NCBI GenBank assembly: GCA_934661765.1
Contig: CAKUJT010000049.1
Coordinates: forward strand, 1 to 19,004
DNA: 19,004 bases
Direction: 5' to 3'
Source: an uncultured Senegalimassilia sp.
Lineage (GTDB): Bacteria; Actinomycetota; Coriobacteriia; Coriobacteriales; Eggerthellaceae
A model generated the notes under the pieces. The model worked only from the letters and a program-made list of their open reading frames with translations, was not told the DNA's origin and made no database searches. Shown piece by piece: positions 10,985 to 17,479 of the stretch. Position numbers and translations under genes: made by a program. Each line of letters opens with the position of its first letter. Position 1 is the first letter of the stretch.

Positions 10985-12007
10985 CTAGCAGATGCGCGGC
11001 AGCTGCTCGCCCACCAGCATATCCAGGATGCGCGTACCGCCGAAGGCCGTGCGCAGGAAGACCTTCGAGCCGCGCTCGGGCTGCGCTTCGGACACTTCGC
11101 CGATGATAGCGGCATCGGCGCCGTACTTGTTCGCGCGCATGGCCGCAAGCGCCGCGTCGGCGTCCTCGGGGGCGACGACGCACACCATCTTGCCCTCGTT
11201 GGCCACCTGCAGCACATCGTAGCCGAGCATATCGCACGCGCCCTGCACGGCAGGCTTCACAGGGACGGCGTCCTCCTCCACCGTGATGTCGGTGCCAGAC
11301 TGCGACGCCAGCTCGTTGAGCGTGGAGGCAAGGCCGCCGCGCGTGGGGTCGCGGAAACAGCGCGTGCCCGGCGCCGCCGCCAGCACCTCGGCGATGAGGT
11401 GGTTCAGCGGCGCAGCGTCGCTTTGCAGATCCGCCTTGAACGACAGCGACTCGCGGCAGCTCATGATGGTGATGCCGTGGTCGCCCAACGTGCCGCTGAC
11501 CAGCACCTTGTCACTCGGCTTGCACTGCGCGCCGCCCAGGTTCACCCCTTCGCGCAGCGTGCCGATGCCCGCGGTGTTGATGTACACGCCGTCGCCATGG
11601 CCGCGGTTGACCACCTTGGTGTCGCCCGTGACCAGGTGCACGCCGGCCTCCTTCGCCACTTCGGCCATGCTGGCGCAAATGCGCTTGAGGTCCTCGATGG
11701 GAAAGCCCTCTTCCAGCACGAAGCCGCAGCTCAGGTAGCGCGGGGTGGCACCGCTTGTGGCAACGTCGTTCACCGTGCCGCATACGGCAAGACGACCGAT
11801 ATCGCCACCCGGGAAGAAATGGGGCGTGACCACGAAGCTGTCCGTGGAAAACGCCAGGCGCTCGCCTTGCGCCGGCGCCGGCAGCACCGCCGCATCATCG
11901 CCGCGCAAAAGCTCTTCGCCTGCATAGGCGGCGAAGAACACCTCGTCGATGATGCGCTTCATCATGGTGCCGCCGCTGCCATGGCCGAGCATGACCGTAG
12001 TATCCAT
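10985..12007 (-). CDS. hypE: Hydrogenase maturation protein HypE
   Basis: HypE receives a carbamoyl group from HypF on its C-terminal cysteine and dehydrates it with ATP to a thiocyanate, the source of the CN ligands of [NiFe] hydrogenase. The 340-aa protein starts with the typical LGHGSGGTMMKRIIDE, keeps the AIRS/PurM-like ATP-binding pattern (RGDDAAVL, DVATSGATPRYLSCGFVLEEG, GDTKVV, RDPTRGGL) and ends in PRIC, so the acceptor Cys340 is present and last. ATG 12007 has AAGGAG 7 nt upstream; the frame is open further, but that part is Arg-rich and covers the nikR stop. It follows nikR by 62 nt. No other hyp gene is visible here, so hypA-D and hypF must lie elsewhere if present. Confidence 0.95.
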   Translation of the reverse strand: MDTTVMLGHGSGGTMMKRIIDEVFFAAYAGEELLRGDDAAVLPAPAQGERLAFSTDSFVVTPHFFPGGDIGRLAVCGTVNDVATSGATPRYLSCGFVLEEGFPIEDLKRICASMAEVAKEAGVHLVTGDTKVVNRGHGDGVYINTAGIGTLREGVNLGGAQCKPSDKVLVSGTLGDHGITIMSCRESLSFKADLQSDAAPLNHLIAEVLAAAPGTRCFRDPTRGGLASTLNELASQSGTDITVEEDAVPVKPAVQGACDMLGYDVLQVANEGKMVCVVAPEDADAALAAMRANKYGADAAIIGEVSEAQPERGSKVFLRTAFGGTRILDMLVGEQLPRIC

Positions 12008-12069
12008 TGCATTGCTCCTTATATATGCGAACGGCCGCACGGCGTTCGATCCGCACGGCCGATGATCGT

Positions 12070-12501
12070 TTAATCGTGTTCGTGGTGGTGCTCGGCGACG
12101 GTGAGCACGAGCTTGCCGTTTTGCACGCCCTTGGTTCCAAGGATGAGGTTCGCGATGCTCTGAACCAGCTCCGTATGACCGCGCAGCACGATGACCTCCA
12201 AACACATGTGCTCATCGAGGTGCACATGCATGGACGACACGATGTTGCCGAAGTACTCGTGCTGGATGGCATGCAGCTTTTCCTGCAGGTCGTTTGCGTG
12301 GTGGTCGAACACGATGGTCAACGATCCCGCAACCTCGACGCCGGGCATCGCGCACTCGTCTTCCACCAGCGCATCGCGAACAAGGTCTCGAACCACTTCG
12401 CTGCGGTTCTTCGCCAAACCCCGTCGCGCCACCAGGCGATCGAAGCTCACCAACAGGTCCTCGGGCATGGCAACCGAGAACCTCATCAGGTCGTTCGCCA
12501 T
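12070..12501 (-). CDS. nikR: Nickel-responsive regulator NikR
   Basis: NikR represses nickel uptake or enzyme genes when Ni(II) is bound. The 143-aa protein has an N-terminal ribbon-helix-helix domain (about 1-48, RFSVAMPEDLLVSFDRLV then KNRSEVVRDLVRDAL) and an ACT-like metal domain. The four nickel ligands of E. coli NikR (His76, His87, His89, Cys95) are matched with identical spacing by His81, His92, His94 and Cys100. A His-rich end (HHHEHD) follows. ATG 12501 lies 6 nt after the stop of the upstream small gene; only a weak GGTG box is visible, so coupled translation is likely. Its place with hypE points to nickel supply for hydrogenase. Confidence 0.95.
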   Translation of the reverse strand: MANDLMRFSVAMPEDLLVSFDRLVARRGLAKNRSEVVRDLVRDALVEDECAMPGVEVAGSLTIVFDHHANDLQEKLHAIQHEYFGNIVSSMHVHLDEHMCLEVIVLRGHTELVQSIANLILGTKGVQNGKLVLTVAEHHHEHD

Positions 12502-12507
12502 AACCGG

Positions 12508-12762
12508 CTACACCAATTTCACCGTAACGCCGCCGGCAGCCTCGGCGTCGTCTTCCAACGCGTCCTTCGCCTCGTCAAGCAATGCGCGCACATCATCGAT
12601 GAGCGCCTGGGCCTCGTGCAGCTTCTTAGAGACGTTCTCGTAGCCGGCGTCGCCCGCCTTGTGGCCCAGCGTATGGGCCCAACGGCGCTCGAGCTTCAAA
12701 TGGTCGTCGATCTGCTCGATCATCATCTCGAATTGACCGGTGTTGATGCCGTTAGTGCACAT
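12508..12762 (-). CDS. Unknown 84-aa helical protein, first gene of nickel operon
   Basis: The family is not recognised. The 84-aa sequence looks almost wholly alpha-helical and charged (QFEMMIEQIDDHLKLERR, then a Leu/Ala/Asp/Glu-rich helix around 50-75), with His at about 21, 30 and 34 and again near 49, a single Cys2, no membrane segment and no signal peptide. ATG 12762 has AAGGAGG at a 5-nt spacing, the strongest ribosome site of this operon. The stop is 6 nt from nikR. Position suggests a role in nickel handling or in modulating NikR, but nothing in the sequence proves metal binding. It is probably co-transcribed with nikR and hypE from 12835-12863. Confidence 0.82.
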   Translation of the reverse strand: MCTNGINTGQFEMMIEQIDDHLKLERRWAHTLGHKAGDAGYENVSKKLHEAQALIDDVRALLDEAKDALEDDAEAAGGVTVKLV

Positions 12763-12802
12763 AACGTCCTCCTTCGTTTCCGCGGCGATGCCCTTAGCGT
12801 CG

Positions 12803-12831
12803 TTCGCAGCTGCTTTCGTTCTTGGTATGAT
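12803..12831 (+). promoter_or_regulatory. Candidate promoter of divergent + strand gene
   Basis: TTCGCA (12803-12808), 17 nt, TATGAT (12826-12831). The -10 is good and the -35 is weak. The predicted start is near 12838, about 34 nt before GTG 12872. It overlaps the opposite promoter and the operator-like repeat. Confidence 0.4.
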
Positions 12832-12841
12832 TCGGTTATAC
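12825..12841. promoter_or_regulatory. Candidate NikR operator GTATGA-N5-TTATAC
   Basis: This is an inverted repeat with five of six arm bases matching. The half-site GTATGA equals the E. coli NikR half-site (GTATGA-N16-TCATAC), but the spacing is 5 rather than 16. It overlaps the -10 boxes of both divergent promoters, as expected of an autoregulatory site for the nikR operon. Confidence 0.4.
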
Positions 12842-12863
12842 GGCGAACGCGTTTCAAGGGCAA
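12835..12863 (-). promoter_or_regulatory. Candidate promoter of nickel operon
   Basis: Read leftward: TTGCCC (12863-12858), 17 nt, TATAAC (12840-12835). The predicted start is near 12828, giving a leader of about 65 nt before the 84-aa gene. Confidence 0.55.
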
Positions 12864-12871
12864 GAGCGGGT

Positions 12872-13336
12872 GTGAAAAAAACCATGAGCGGTAACAAATA
12901 CGAGGTCGCATTGGATGAAACCTGGGAACTGTTCGGCCAATATATGAACGGGGCCCACGCCGGGCTCTGCTGCGCCATCAGCTCCGAACCGCTTTCTGAG
13001 GCTGCCGCCAAAGCGATGGATAGCTCATTGGCGGCTCTTGGGTACGGGCGCGAAGCATGCACGTACGTTATATCCGGCGACCTTGACCAGCAGGCCCTGT
13101 TCGTCCTAATCGAGGGCTTGGACCCGATCTGCATCGTAGCCGCGGACGGCAAAAGCGCCGCGCTGCTCGGGCAAGCGTACCATCTCTCCCTTCCCTCCGG
13201 GAAGGCGACCCGCTTGCTCGGTCGCACCGCCGTATCGTTTCTGGACTTCGAATCTCTCCTGAAAACGCCCCAAGACAAGCAAATCGCCTGGGCTTTGCTG
13301 AAAAAGCTGCCGAAATTCGGGGAGAAGCGAGGGTAA
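12872..13336 (+). CDS. Conserved-looking protein of unknown function
   Basis: The family is not recognised. From GTG 12872 the product is 154 aa; ATG 12884, four codons later, gives 150 aa. Neither has a strong ribosome site (AAGGG lies 11 nt before the GTG). The composition is that of a soluble mixed alpha/beta protein: an N-terminal helix (YEVALDETWELFGQYMNG), a central strand-rich part (ACTYVISGDLDQQALFVLIE, DPICIVAAD) and a helical end (TPQDKQIAWALLKKLPKFG). No catalytic motif, signal peptide or membrane span is visible. It diverges from the nickel operon across shared promoter DNA, so it may answer to NikR; that is inference. A stem at 13453-13477 may end its transcript. Confidence 0.8.
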   Translation: MKKTMSGNKYEVALDETWELFGQYMNGAHAGLCCAISSEPLSEAAAKAMDSSLAALGYGREACTYVISGDLDQQALFVLIEGLDPICIVAADGKSAALLGQAYHLSLPSGKATRLLGRTAVSFLDFESLLKTPQDKQIAWALLKKLPKFGEKRG

Positions 13337-13452
13337 TCACGCCGATCGATCGCCTGAACCGCAAGCTTCTTGGAAGGACCTGCAGAAAAACCTTGATGGC
13401 CGGCACGCCATTCGCTCGAAGGGGGATACCGATAGCGCTCCCGAAAATGACG

Positions 13453-13477
13453 AAAGGCCGCGGGGGAAGCGGCCTTT
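13453..13477. terminator. Hairpin terminator, small RNA 3' end
   Basis: AAAGGCCGC (13453-13461) pairs perfectly with GCGGCCTTT (13469-13477) around a 7-nt loop that is C-rich on the - strand. The T-runs after the stem are short on both strands (TTT in the stem, then CATTTT six bases on for the - strand). It may serve both directions. Confidence 0.65.
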
Positions 13478-13533
13478 ACATCAGACGAGTGAAACGAGGG
13501 GGAGGAGATATCGAAGATATGTTATCTCCAAGC
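13453..13533 (-). ncRNA. Candidate small RNA with C-rich loops
   Basis: A near-consensus leftward promoter (13540-13568) predicts a start near 13533, and a 9-bp terminator stem ends at 13453, giving an RNA of about 80-95 nt with no gene inside it. Reading 5' to 3', it has a hairpin of GGAGATA with TATCTCC (13529-13504), a single-stranded UCCCCCUCG segment, a short linker, then the terminator stem with loop UUCCCCC. Exposed UCCC motifs are how several Gram-positive small RNAs pair with ribosome binding sites, so a role in translation control is plausible. The alternative is that the promoter makes antisense RNA to the unknown gene at 12872-13336 by reading through the stem. Confidence 0.45.
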
Positions 13534-13539
13534 GAGAAT

Positions 13540-13568
13540 AGAATACTAGAGTGATTGTCCTAGGTCAA
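13540..13568 (-). promoter_or_regulatory. Strong leftward promoter of candidate small RNA
   Basis: Read leftward: TTGACC (13568-13563), 17 nt, TATTCT (13545-13540). Five of six bases match consensus at the -35 and four of six at the -10, with ideal spacing. No - strand coding gene follows within 700 nt. Confidence 0.65.
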
Positions 13569-13687
13569 GAACAATTATGAGATTCGCAACGAACGGGATC
13601 CCTTATGCTCCGACCGCAGCCGCCCCCTTCAAAGCCGCGTGCGTGCGTGTTGCTTTCGAACTCTTTACATGCAAGGGACCGTCGTGC

Positions 13688-13696
13688 TGCTACCAT
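13688..13696 (+). promoter_or_regulatory. Candidate extended -10 promoter of galE
   Basis: TGCTACCAT is an extended -10 (TG-N-TACCAT) about 64 nt before galE. A TTTACA at 13664-13669 is 21 nt away, too far for a normal -35. The rest of 13569-13759 holds nothing recognised. Confidence 0.3.
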
Positions 13697-13759
13697 GAAG
13701 CAAACTGGAACGCGTTCGCGCGTACAGGCAAGACATGCTCAAAAGGATAAGGAGCTTTC

Positions 13760-14899
13760 ATGGCAAACAAGGGACTGGCGAAAGACCAGAAGGACCTGAG
13801 CATCCTGGTCACGGGCGGTGCCGGATTCATCGGCAGCCACACGTGCGTCGAGCTGATCCAGCGAGGCTACAGCGTGGTCATCGTGGACGACCTGAGCAAT
13901 TCCAGCCAGATCGCCGTCGACCGCATCCGCAAGATCTGCGGGATCGGCGCCGACGACGCCCAGCTGCGTTTCTACAAGCAGAACATCTTGGACCGAGAAG
14001 CGCTTGACGCTATCTTCGCCGAAAACGACGTTGACGCCATCATCCACTTCGCCGGCTTCAAGGCAGTGGGCGAAAGCGTGCAGAAGCCGCTGGAGTACTA
14101 CTGGAACAACATCGCCGGCACGCTGGTGCTGTGCGACGTGGCCCGCAACCACGGCGTGAAGAACATCGTGTTCTCCAGCAGCGCAACGGTGTACGGCGAG
14201 CCCGAGTTCATCCCGATCACCGAGGAGTGCCCCAAGCACGACTGCACCAACCCCTACGGATGGACCAAGAGCATGCTCGAGCAGGTGCTCACCGACCTGT
14301 ACGTGGGCGACAACGAGTGGAACGTCGTGCTGCTGCGTTACTTCAACCCCATCGGCGCGCACGAAAGCGGCCTGATCGGCGAGGACCCGAAGGGCATCCC
14401 GAACAACCTGCTGCCCTACGTTGCCCAGGTTGCCGTGGGCAAGCTGGAGCGCGTCGGCGTGTTCGGCGACGACTACGACACCCCGGACGGCACGGGCGTG
14501 CGCGACTACATCCATGTGGTCGACCTGGCCCGCGGCCATGTAGCGGCGCTTGAATGGATGGGCGGCAAAGTGGGCACTGGCAAGGCGCTGGGCCTGGGAT
14601 CGCTGGAAGGCGAAGCGGCCGTCGACGGCAGCCGCCGCGGCGTGGGCATCTTCAACCTTGGCACCGGCAAGGGCTCAAGCGTGCTCGATGTCGTGCATGC
14701 ATTCGAGAAGGCCTGCGGCCACGAGATCCCTTATCAGATCAAGCCGCGCCGCGCCGGCGACGTTGCCACCAACTACGCCGCTTGCGATAAGGCGCGCACC
14801 GAGCTCGGCTGGGTTGCAGAGTACAACCTTGACCGCATGTGCGCCGACAGCTGGCGTTGGCAATCTATGAACCCCGACGGATACGCCACCGAGCAGTAA
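13760..14899 (+). CDS. galE: UDP-glucose 4-epimerase
   Basis: GalE interconverts UDP-glucose and UDP-galactose (often also the N-acetyl forms) with bound NAD, feeding the Leloir pathway and surface polysaccharide synthesis. The 379-aa short-chain dehydrogenase fold shows the NAD motif TGGAGFIGSHT (18-28), SSSATVYG (139-146) for the catalytic Ser/Thr, the YxxxK pair Tyr166/Lys170 in NPYGWTK, and the RYFNPIGAH and GVRDYIHVVDLA motifs. Typical GalE is about 338 aa; the excess is a charged N-terminal lead of about 12 residues and a roughly 25-residue Gly-rich insertion at 268-293. ATG 13760 has AAGGAG 5 nt upstream. It is a single-gene unit ending at a strong terminator. Confidence 0.95.
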   Translation: MANKGLAKDQKDLSILVTGGAGFIGSHTCVELIQRGYSVVIVDDLSNSSQIAVDRIRKICGIGADDAQLRFYKQNILDREALDAIFAENDVDAIIHFAGFKAVGESVQKPLEYYWNNIAGTLVLCDVARNHGVKNIVFSSSATVYGEPEFIPITEECPKHDCTNPYGWTKSMLEQVLTDLYVGDNEWNVVLLRYFNPIGAHESGLIGEDPKGIPNNLLPYVAQVAVGKLERVGVFGDDYDTPDGTGVRDYIHVVDLARGHVAALEWMGGKVGTGKALGLGSLEGEAAVDGSRRGVGIFNLGTGKGSSVLDVVHAFEKACGHEIPYQIKPRRAGDVATNYAACDKARTELGWVAEYNLDRMCADSWRWQSMNPDGYATEQ

Positions 14900-14926
14900 T
14901 CCGTTACCTATCGTCAAACGCGCCAA

Positions 14927-14965
14927 GGCCCCGCAATCCAAAAGGATTGCGGGGCCTGTTTGCTT
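14927..14965 (+). terminator. galE terminator
   Basis: GGCCCCGCAATCC (14927-14939) pairs with GGATTGCGGGGCC (14944-14956), a 13-bp perfect stem with an AAAA loop, followed by the T-rich TGTTTGCTT. It starts 28 nt after the galE stop. Confidence 0.9.
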
Positions 14966-14972
14966 CCTAACG

Positions 14973-15006
14973 AAAAAAGAGACGCAGCGATGAACTGCGT
15001 CTCTTT
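14973..15006 (-). terminator. Terminator of the LCP gene
   Basis: AAAGAGACGCAG (14976-14987) pairs with CTGCGTCTCTTT (14995-15006) around a 7-nt loop. The A-run at 14973-14978 gives TTTTTT on the - strand. It lies 18 nt past the stop of the LCP-family gene and back to back with the galE terminator. Confidence 0.9.
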
Positions 15007-15024
15007 CGAAAACCGAAGAAACCT

Positions 15025-16545
15025 CTAGTAGGCAGAGCCTGCGCCGGTTCCGGTACCAGCTGCGTAGCCGCCCGTGCCCGTTCCCGATGCGTAGCCGCCC
15101 GTGCCGGACGTATCGGCATAGCCGCCGGTGGATGCCGAACCGGAATACCCGCCCGTTCCAGCGCCATATGCGCTAGACGATGTATCGGCGTATCCGCCCG
15201 TGACACCGCCCGTCGCACCGCCATAGTAGGACGAAGAGCCGGTTCCGCCCGCGGAGTAACCGCCGCTATAGGCGGATGCGCCGCCCGTATCGTAATCATT
15301 GCCGGCGTACATCCCGCTACCCGTAGCGGTACCACCCGTGGAAGAGCCGCCCGCAGAGGAGCCGGCGCCATATTTCTGCGCGAGCTTGCTGGTGGAGCCG
15401 GTGATGCCGCTGGGATCGCCGCCCTGATCGACGACCTTCATCATCTCGGTGACCTTGTCCTCATCGGCGAACACGTAGGAAACGCCGTCGACGTAGCCGG
15501 TGACGGAAGGCAGCATGGCGGAATACATGAGCAGATCGCCGTCATCTTTGAACTGCTGCGCCAGCGAGATGATGTCGTTGACCTTCATATCGGTGGTGAC
15601 GCACTTCGCCGCAGCCTGGATAACGCCGGGCAGCTCGGTGACGGGCAGGGCCAGCACCTTGTCCACCAGAGCCTGGATGAGCTTGCGCTGGTTGGCCGTA
15701 CGCGTGAAGTCGCCGTCGACATAGGCGCGGCTACGCGCGAACACCAGGGCCTGCTCGCCGTTAAGGTGCTGCTCGCCGGCCTCGATGATGATGCGCGGGT
15801 TCTCGGGGTGGTCGGTGGTGTTGTCGGCATCGGTGTCGTCGATGCGCTCGTCGACCATGACGTCGACGCCTCCGACGGCGTCGACCAGGCTGACCAGCTC
15901 CTCGAAGTTGACTTCGGCATAATGCGAGATGCTGGCGCCGGTGAGCTGGGTTGCCTCGCGGATGGTCGCCGCAGCGCCGCCGTAATTGTACGCAGCGTTG
16001 AACTTGTTGGTGCCGTAGCCGTCGATATCGATCATGGTGTCGCGGGGAATGGACACGAGCGTTGCCTGGTTGGAGGTCGGGTCGACGCGCACGACGATAT
16101 TCGTGTCGGAACGTGCGCCGCCTTCGTCATCGCCCTCGCGCTTATCCGAGCCGATCAACATCATGTAGAACGGCTCGTTGAAGCTGGAGCTGACAAGCTG
16201 CTCGTTGATGTTCTCCAGCTCCTCGGACGTTTTGCCGCCCGTATTCAGCTGGCTGTTCACGTTGTTGTACCAAACAGCGAACGCGGTTCCGCATCCGATA
16301 AGGGCAACGATCAGCGCGCAGCACACGCCAAGGGCGATCTTCTTACCCTTGGCGGACTTGCGCGAACGCTGTGCCGAATACTGTGGGTTCGAACGCGAAT
16401 ACTGCGACGCGCCCGCCTGATTGCGAAACGCGTTGTTTGCGCCAGGGCCTTGGGAGCCGGGAGTGAACGCCGGACGGTAGCCGGCGGGCACCTGGGAAGC
16501 TAGCGGATCGTTCGCTTGGGGACGGCGGTTCTTTTTGAATGCCAT
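15025..16545 (-). CDS. LytR-CpsA-Psr (LCP) family protein with Gly/Ser/Tyr-rich tail
   Basis: LCP enzymes transfer undecaprenyl-linked glycopolymers to peptidoglycan outside the membrane. The 506-aa protein has a basic, Gln/Pro/Ser-rich cytoplasmic end (1-70), one transmembrane helix (about 71-92) and an extracellular LCP domain (about 125-380). The domain contains SDTNIVVRVDP, the VSIPRDTMIDI motif with Arg168/Asp169, HYAEVNFEELVSLVDAVGGVDV, and the conserved RTANQRKLIQALVDK. Residues about 393-506 are a low-complexity tail of Gly, Ser, Thr, Ala and Tyr with repeated GGYADTS and TGTGGYA units, not a normal part of the family. ATG 16545 has GAGGAGAT 5 nt upstream; the 11-codon extension to 16578 is unlikely. 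It is a single-gene unit; the polymer it handles is unknown. Confidence 0.92.
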   Translation of the reverse strand: MAFKKNRRPQANDPLASQVPAGYRPAFTPGSQGPGANNAFRNQAGASQYSRSNPQYSAQRSRKSAKGKKIALGVCCALIVALIGCGTAFAVWYNNVNSQLNTGGKTSEELENINEQLVSSSFNEPFYMMLIGSDKREGDDEGGARSDTNIVVRVDPTSNQATLVSIPRDTMIDIDGYGTNKFNAAYNYGGAAATIREATQLTGASISHYAEVNFEELVSLVDAVGGVDVMVDERIDDTDADNTTDHPENPRIIIEAGEQHLNGEQALVFARSRAYVDGDFTRTANQRKLIQALVDKVLALPVTELPGVIQAAAKCVTTDMKVNDIISLAQQFKDDGDLLMYSAMLPSVTGYVDGVSYVFADEDKVTEMMKVVDQGGDPSGITGSTSKLAQKYGAGSSAGGSSTGGTATGSGMYAGNDYDTGGASAYSGGYSAGGTGSSSYYGGATGGVTGGYADTSSSAYGAGTGGYSGSASTGGYADTSGTGGYASGTGTGGYAAGTGTGAGSAY

Positions 16546-16716
16546 GCAAGATCTCCTCACAGCAGTCCGTTCGGGCATGCGTTACCTTCTTCCGCACCGC
16601 ACAGATTCCATGCGGCTCCCCACCGGCATGGTGCCTACGCTACCCGATTTCAACTTTCCTTCAGCGGCTTGACGAACGGCCATAACCGTGCACCAAGCCC
16701 CAATTAATCATCGTGC

Positions 16717-16725
16717 ATTGTATCA
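16717..16725 (-). promoter_or_regulatory. Candidate extended -10 promoter of the LCP gene
   Basis: Read leftward the sequence is TGATACAAT, a TG-N-TACAAT extended -10, about 172 nt before the LCP start. No good -35 lies 17 nt upstream. Nothing else is recognised in 16546-16716. Confidence 0.4.
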
Positions 16726-16797
16726 TCCCAGATTGACAACCATAAAAATGGCATGCGGCCGAAACAGGGTGTTCACGGGAGCTCGCGCTCTCCCACT

Positions 16798-16809
16798 CCT
16801 ATATATAGG
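16798..16809. repeat. 12-bp palindrome CCTATATATAGG
   Basis: This is an exact copy of the centre of the 38-bp palindrome at 10484-10495. It lies about 90 bp upstream of the XRE regulator gene and could be a protein site or part of a promoter (TATATA as -10). Confidence 0.4.
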
Positions 16810-16840
16810 TCGCAACGCTTCCTTTTCTTGAAAAAAATCT

Positions 16841-16890
16841 CCTGGAACGTAACCGCCAGGTTACAGCGTTGCGTAACCCTGCCGTTACGC
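16841..16890. promoter_or_regulatory. Operator-like inverted repeats before the XRE gene
   Basis: Two repeats share GTAAC/GTTAC arms: GTAACC-N4-GGTTAC (16849-16864) and GCGTAAC-N6-GTTACGC (16871-16890). CCTGG (16841-16845) and CCAGG (16856-16860) overlap the first. Such paired sites directly before a helix-turn-helix gene suggest autoregulation. Confidence 0.5.
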
Positions 16891-16897
16891 TCGATGC

Positions 16898-17224
16898 ATG
16901 CAGACTTCCGTCCCACATATCGATGAGCTGGCGAACATGCCGGCGGACGAGCCGAAGATGGCCGTCACGCTCGGCCGCAACGTGAAGCGTCTGCGCGAAA
17001 AGGGGCGGATCACCAAAACCTGCTTTGCGGCCATGGTCGGCATCGGACGGCCGCAACTCAATAAGATCGAGAAAGGTACGGCAAACGTTCGCCTGTCAAT
17101 GGTCGAAGAGCTTGCGGATGCGCTTGAAACCACACCGGAGAAGCTGCTGTTCGAGCAGCTCGATCAGAAAAGCATCGCCATCTCGCGCAAAGCCCCCGAT
17201 TGGCAGTTCGATCCGTATTCATGA
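16898..17224 (+). CDS. XRE-family (Cro/CI-type) transcriptional regulator
   Basis: This 108-aa protein is a DNA-binding regulator. Residues about 23-85 form a five-helix HTH_3 domain (LGRNVKRLREKGRITK, then AMVGIGRPQLNKIEKG as turn and recognition helix, then VEELADALETTPEKLLF). A short N-terminal lead and a 23-residue polar tail without known domain surround it. No ligand-binding or peptidase domain is attached. ATG 16898 has no ribosome site; ATG 16937 and ATG 16958 are in-frame alternatives that also lack a strong one, so the start is uncertain and leaderless translation is possible. Inverted repeats directly upstream suggest it binds its own promoter. Target genes are unknown; it diverges from the LCP gene, so control of wall assembly is one possibility. 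Confidence 0.85.
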   Translation: MQTSVPHIDELANMPADEPKMAVTLGRNVKRLREKGRITKTCFAAMVGIGRPQLNKIEKGTANVRLSMVEELADALETTPEKLLFEQLDQKSIAISRKAPDWQFDPYS

Positions 17225-17310
17225 GCCGGTGAGATCGCATTCGCAATGCCTAGGTGTGAGGAATTTCGCATGCGTTCACCATTCCCTGTCCCCATTCGCG
17301 CGTTTTAGGC

Positions 17311-17316
17311 TATAAT
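17311..17316 (+). promoter_or_regulatory. -10 box of tRNA-Gly promoter
   Basis: A perfect TATAAT lies 37 nt before the tRNA, predicting a leader of about 30 nt. No clear -35 is visible. Confidence 0.55.
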
Positions 17317-17352
17317 GCCCACACGGTATGGCAAGGAGCGCCTGCCAAGCAT

Positions 17353-17427
17353 GCGGGTGTCGCCAAGTGGTAAGGCACGAGCTTCCCAAGCTCGCATTCG
17401 CGGGTTCGAGTCCCGTCACCCGCTCCA
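17353..17427 (+). tRNA. tRNA-Gly (anticodon CCC)
   Basis: A 75-nt cloverleaf: acceptor GCGGGTG with CACCCGC, a D-arm of GCC with GGC, an anticodon stem CGAGC/GCTCG enclosing TTCCCAA (anticodon CCC), a 5-nt variable loop, a T-arm with TTCGAGT, discriminator T and an encoded CCA end. It reads GGG codons. Confidence 0.96.
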
Positions 17428-17436
17428 TCGATCATC

Positions 17437-17467
17437 AACGACGGCCCAGAGCCGTCGTTTTCATTTT
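17437..17467 (+). terminator. Terminator after tRNA-Gly, in leader of the HAD gene
   Basis: AACGACGGC (17437-17445) pairs with GCCGTCGTT (17451-17459) around a 5-nt loop, followed by TTCATTTT. It ends the tRNA transcript 10 nt after CCA and sits only a few bases before the AGGAGG of the phosphatase gene, which therefore depends on read-through or an unseen promoter. Confidence 0.75.
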
Positions 17468-17479
17468 CAGGAGGCAACG

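Noticed and set aside
12008..12205. 66-codon N-terminal extension of HypE
   Set aside because: Arg/Pro-rich, overlaps the nikR 3' end, and HypE normally starts just before LGHGSGG.
12763..13278. Long N-terminal extension of the 84-aa protein
   Set aside because: It runs antisense through the divergent 154-aa gene and both promoters; AAGGAGG before ATG 12762 is decisive.
17315..17479. 55-codon N-terminal extension of the HAD phosphatase
   Set aside because: It would translate through tRNA-Gly; AGGAGG before ATG 17480 decides the start.
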